Below, piece by piece: positions 61,099 to 64,000 of a DNA stretch of 64,000 nucleotides. A program made the translations under genes and the position numbers. Below the pieces are notes generated by a model, which saw nothing but the letters and a program-made list of their open reading frames with translations, was not told where the DNA came from and searched no databases. The first letter of the stretch is position 1. Every line of letters starts with the position of its first letter. Location: NCBI GenBank assembly GCA_028877275.1, contig JAPPFP010000006.1, positions 512,775 to 576,774 of the forward strand, read 5' to 3'. The DNA is from Acidobacteriota bacterium (GTDB taxonomy: Bacteria; Acidobacteriota; Thermoanaerobaculia; Multivoradales; Multivoraceae).

Positions 61099-64000
61099 CT
61101 AGCGCCCTTCCGCCCACTCCTTCTCCAACTGCCGCGCCCCGCGCATCGTCATTCCCATCGAGTAGTTGCCTTCGTGGCAGGCGTACTCGTAGATGCGCTC
61201 GTCGGTGTGCAGCCACGGGAACGAACCGCCCCAGGTCGCCTCGTAGTCGGGATCGTCGACGCTGAACTCGTAGAACAGGCTGCCGTCCTCCTGCGGCGTG
61301 AGGCGCTCGACGATGCGCAGCCCCTCGTGCGCCACGCCGACGGGACTTCGGGCGTTCTTGCGTCGCTCGTTCGCGCCCCTTGCCACGCCTCGCCGGCGGA
61401 AGTTCGTCGTGTCGACGACCAGGGTGTCGCCCTCCCACCGGCCGATCGATTCGCCGGCGTAGGAGAGCACTTCTTTCGGCGGGTGCTCCGAGCCGAGGCG
61501 GACGATGCGTGCCTCGTGCATCAGTTCCGCCAGGATCACGACATGGGTTGCGGTCTGGGTGATGCGGTAGTAGGCGCCGTAGCCCCTTCGCAGGGTCGGG
61601 ATCGTCGCCCGATCGGAGTAGATGCAGCGCTCCCAGAGGCCGATTAGTTCCGGATCGTCGAAGATCCGGTGTTCGCCGTTCGTCGCCGGGATGACGCGGC
61701 CTCGTATGCCGGTGACTTCGTCCGCCCGCAGCCACCAGGCGCCGTCGGGATTCGGGGGCCCCATGCGATCGGCGATTGTGAATGCCGGCCGCCGCTTCCT
61801 TCCCGCCTCGGTCACCGGCGGCATGCGACCGTTCTGCGGGTCGGTGAGAACGGAGTTCCGGTGCCTGCCGTCGACCGTGAAGACGATCGTGCCCATGTCG
61901 AGAAGTGAGAGGGCGTTGGCGCCGGTGACCCGGCCGCCGGCGTAGCCGCCATCCGGCGGCGGAGGACGATCGGGGTCACTTGGGAGGCCTTGCTGGGCGG
62001 CCCTCGCGGCCGCGGACTCCTCGATCCTCCTGGCGTCATCGGCGCTCATGTAGGGGTCGTCGCCGTATCTCGGATGGCGTTCGACGGGCGTGAGCGTGTT
62101 GATGGTGTAGGTGCCTGAGAGATCGGGTTCGCCGCCCGGCATCCGCGGAACGTCGTTCTCCGCGGCCGGTGCGGCCGGTAGCGCGAAGGCCACGAGCTGA
62201 GCCGTTTCCGGGCCGCTGCGCGCGGTTCTCGAAACCACCTTGCCGCCGGCGGGCACGACGATGTACTGGCGGCCCTGGTGCAGGTAGGTCATCGGCACAC
62301 CGTGCAGGGTGGCTTCGGTCTCCACCTCCGCGAGGAGCTTCCCGGTGGCCTTGTCGTAGGCCTGGAGGTAGCTGCCCCTGGCGGCGCGAGCGTCCCAGCT
62401 CGGCCAGTTCGGCACGTAGGTGATCAGCAGGGTCCTCGTAATGAGAAGTCCGCCCTCGCGGTTGCCGCTCGAGGGTCGGCTGCCGAGAGGGCCGAGATCG
62501 AGATGCCGGATGGCGGGGTGGTCGGTTGGTCCCTCGCCGAACGGCACCATCCAGGCGTGGTCGCCGGTGTTCAGGTCGATGGCCGTGATCCGCTGATACG
62601 GAGGCTTGAGGAGCGGCAGTCCCTGGGGGCTTCCGACACGACCGCCGCGGCTGACCCATCTCCACTCGCTGCGTGCCGGGTCCGGCGGCGCGACCGCCAC
62701 CCCGGTGGGCTGCGTTCGCGACTGGACGTAGAGGATGCCGGTCATCGGATCGAGCGACGCTCCGGGATGGTTCGCTCCACCCGCCATTCCCGGCACCGCG
62801 AGCGTCGCCGTCTTTCCTCCCTCGCCCGCGACGATGGGGGGCGTGAACATCGGTCCCAGGACGAACTCGTTGGCGATCTCGAGCGCCTCCGCTCGCAGTT
62901 CCGGCGTGAAGTCGATCAGATCGTCGATCGTCACGCCCTGAAGATCGAAAGCCGCCGGCCTGGTCGGAAAGGGCTGGGTCGGCGCCGTCCACTCCCCGGG
63001 CACCGTGGTCTGCGGCACCGGGCGCTCTTCGATCGGCCAGATCGGCTCGCCCGTGACCCGGTCGAAGACGTAGGTGAAGGCCGTCTTGGATACCTGGGCG
63101 ACGATCTTCCGCAACCGGCCGTCGATCACGACGTCGGCGAGAACGGGGGCGGAGGCGATGTCCCAGTCCCAGATGCCGTGATGAACGGCCTGGAAGTGCC
63201 AGATCCGCTCGCCGGTTTCGGCGTCGAGGCAGAGCAGGCTCTCGGCGTAGACGTTCGCGCCGGGCCGGTGGCCGCCCCAGAGATTGCCGGTCGGCGTCGT
63301 CGTGGGGATGTAGACGTAGCCGAGCTCCTCGTCGCCGGCCATCGCTCCCCAGACGTTGGCGCCGCCGACCCACTTCCAGGAGTCGTTGTGCCACGTCTCG
63401 GTGAACTCCTCGCCCTCCCGCGGGATCGTGTGGAACCGCCACTTCGGTTTGCCGGTACGGACGTCGTAGGCGCGCACGTGGCCGGGCGGAAGACCCTGCT
63501 TCGTCGCCGGCGCATCGGCGATTCGCGAGCCCACGATGAAGGTGTCGCGAATCACGATCCCTGGCGAGCCGGCGCTGATGTCGCGCTGGAAGACCTCCTC
63601 GCGGCCCAGCCGGTCATCCGACAGGTCGACGATGCCGTCTTCTCCGAAGGCGGGGTCGGGGCGTCCGGTCGCGAGGTCCAGCGAGATCAGTTGCTTGCCG
63701 CTGGTGATGAAGATGATGCGCTCGGCCGCGCCGTCGGTCCAGTACTCGAGGCCTCGGGGAGTGGCACCGTAGGCTTGCGGGAACTCGTAGCTCTTCGGGT
63801 CGTAGAGCCAGAGTTCCTCGCCGGTCGCGGCGTCGAGGGCGACAATCTGCCAGAGGCTGGTCGCCATGTAGACCCGGCCGCCGATCATCAGCGCCGAGCC
63901 CCGGAAGGTCCCCGGCTCCTCCCTCAGGTCGTGATCGGCCGACTTCCACCGCCACGCGACCTCGAGCTGCTCGAAGTTCGCGGCATCGACCTGGTCGAGG
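61099..64000 (-). CDS. PQQ quinoprotein fused to a C-terminal Acidobacteria-type secreted domain (5' end outside window)
   Basis: At least 967 residues in one open frame reaching the window edge. The frame continues upstream of ATG 63888 with VDAANFEQLEVAWRWKSADHDL, the usual quinoprotein start, so the signal lies beyond 64000. W-motifs (VALDAATGEELWLYDPKS, DVRTGKPKWRFHTI, LDAETGERIWHFQAVHHGIWDWDIASAP, AIDLNTGDHAWMVPFGEG) cover the first 590 residues. The last 330 residues, after EPDLSGTYTIN, form a separate unit. Its landmarks (GRWEGDTLVVDTTNFRRRG, GLRIVERLTPQEDGSLFYEFSV, YEYACHEGNYSMGMTMRGAR) occur as stand-alone secreted proteins of unknown function in Acidobacteria. The fusion implies a linked role in the periplasm. 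It is not adjacent to a cytochrome within the window. Confidence 0.88.
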   Translation of the reverse strand, partial: LDQVDAANFEQLEVAWRWKSADHDLREEPGTFRGSALMIGGRVYMATSLWQIVALDAATGEELWLYDPKSYEFPQAYGATPRGLEYWTDGAAERIIFITSGKQLISLDLATGRPDPAFGEDGIVDLSDDRLGREEVFQRDISAGSPGIVIRDTFIVGSRIADAPATKQGLPPGHVRAYDVRTGKPKWRFHTIPREGEEFTETWHNDSWKWVGGANVWGAMAGDEELGYVYIPTTTPTGNLWGGHRPGANVYAESLLCLDAETGERIWHFQAVHHGIWDWDIASAPVLADVVIDGRLRKIVAQVSKTAFTYVFDRVTGEPIWPIEERPVPQTTVPGEWTAPTQPFPTRPAAFDLQGVTIDDLIDFTPELRAEALEIANEFVLGPMFTPPIVAGEGGKTATLAVPGMAGGANHPGASLDPMTGILYVQSRTQPTGVAVAPPDPARSEWRWVSRGGRVGSPQGLPLLKPPYQRITAIDLNTGDHAWMVPFGEGPTDHPAIRHLDLGPLGSRPSSGNREGGLLITRTLLITYVPNWPSWDARAARGSYLQAYDKATGKLLAEVETEATLHGVPMTYLHQGRQYIVVPAGGKVVSRTARSGPETAQLVAFALPAAPAAENDVPRMPGGEPDLSGTYTINTLTPVERHPRYGDDPYMSADDARRIEESAAARAAQQGLPSDPDRPPPPDGGYAGGRVTGANALSLLDMGTIVFTVDGRHRNSVLTDPQNGRMPPVTEAGRKRRPAFTIADRMGPPNPDGAWWLRADEVTGIRGRVIPATNGEHRIFDDPELIGLWERCIYSDRATIPTLRRGYGAYYRITQTATHVVILAELMHEARIVRLGSEHPPKEVLSYAGESIGRWEGDTLVVDTTNFRRRGVARGANERRKNARSPVGVAHEGLRIVERLTPQEDGSLFYEFSVDDPDYEATWGGSFPWLHTDERIYEYACHEGNYSMGMTMRGARQLEKEWAEGR

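Overview
The window is a gene-dense, GC-rich bacterial chromosome segment with no rRNA, tRNA, CRISPR array, insertion sequence or phage gene that I could see. The gene content points to an Acidobacteriota-type heterotroph, perhaps marine or host-associated. The markers are three secreted 'planctomycete cytochrome C' (PSD, DUF1587/1592/1588/1585) + DUF1552 pairs, a TlpA protein with a C-terminal DUF3738 (TIGR03435) domain next to BlaI/BlaR1, a TonB receptor with an N-terminal carboxypeptidase-regulatory-like domain, and PQQ quinoproteins. This placement is an inference from gene families; no phylogenetic marker gene is present.

Layout. 1-7073: a partial DUF1684 gene (minus), then PSD cytochrome, DUF1552 Tat protein, secreted ankyrin-repeat protein and a tandem NIPSNAP-like protein (plus). 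7197-12637: Ada-like methyltransferase, PLP decarboxylase, hotdog thioesterase, sulfatase, and a redoxin-DsbD-alpha fusion whose peroxidatic Cys position is an in-frame TGA followed by a SECIS-like hairpin (probable selenoprotein). 12758-23567: an oxidative locus of two converging operons. The plus operon is Rieske oxygenase, GPP34-P450 fusion, FAD oxidoreductase; the minus operon is alpha/beta hydrolase, RND exporter, second GPP34-P450 fusion. 23649-29820: second PSD/DUF1552 pair and a tandem CoA transferase. 29839-34829: acyl-CoA carboxyltransferase, then the divergent BlaI-BlaR1-TlpA/DUF3738 operon with a candidate operator over its promoter.

34961-46885: amidohydrolase lipoprotein, DUF5916 outer-membrane protein, LemA and M48 protease, NatAB-type ABC exporter, haloalkane dehalogenase-like enzyme, DUF1697, ParB-like small protein, VOC protein, DUF3667 protein. 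46921-54044: second PLP decarboxylase, a split spermidine-synthase-like membrane system, and a TonB receptor. 54275-60214: a translationally coupled PQQ quinoprotein - PSD cytochrome - DUF1552 operon whose cytochrome gene carries a frameshift. 60278-64000: alpha/beta hydrolase and a second, larger quinoprotein that runs off the window.

How it fits together. Much of the content is secreted oxidation chemistry: quinoproteins, multi-haem-type PSD proteins, sulfatase, dehalogenase-like hydrolase, amidohydrolase, a TonB receptor and a DUF5916 outer-membrane protein. Cytoplasmic CoA transferase and carboxyltransferase genes could handle the acyl products. The two most unusual items are the GPP34-P450 fusions, which appear to join a phosphoinositide-binding-type fold to a monooxygenase, and the putative selenocysteine redoxin.
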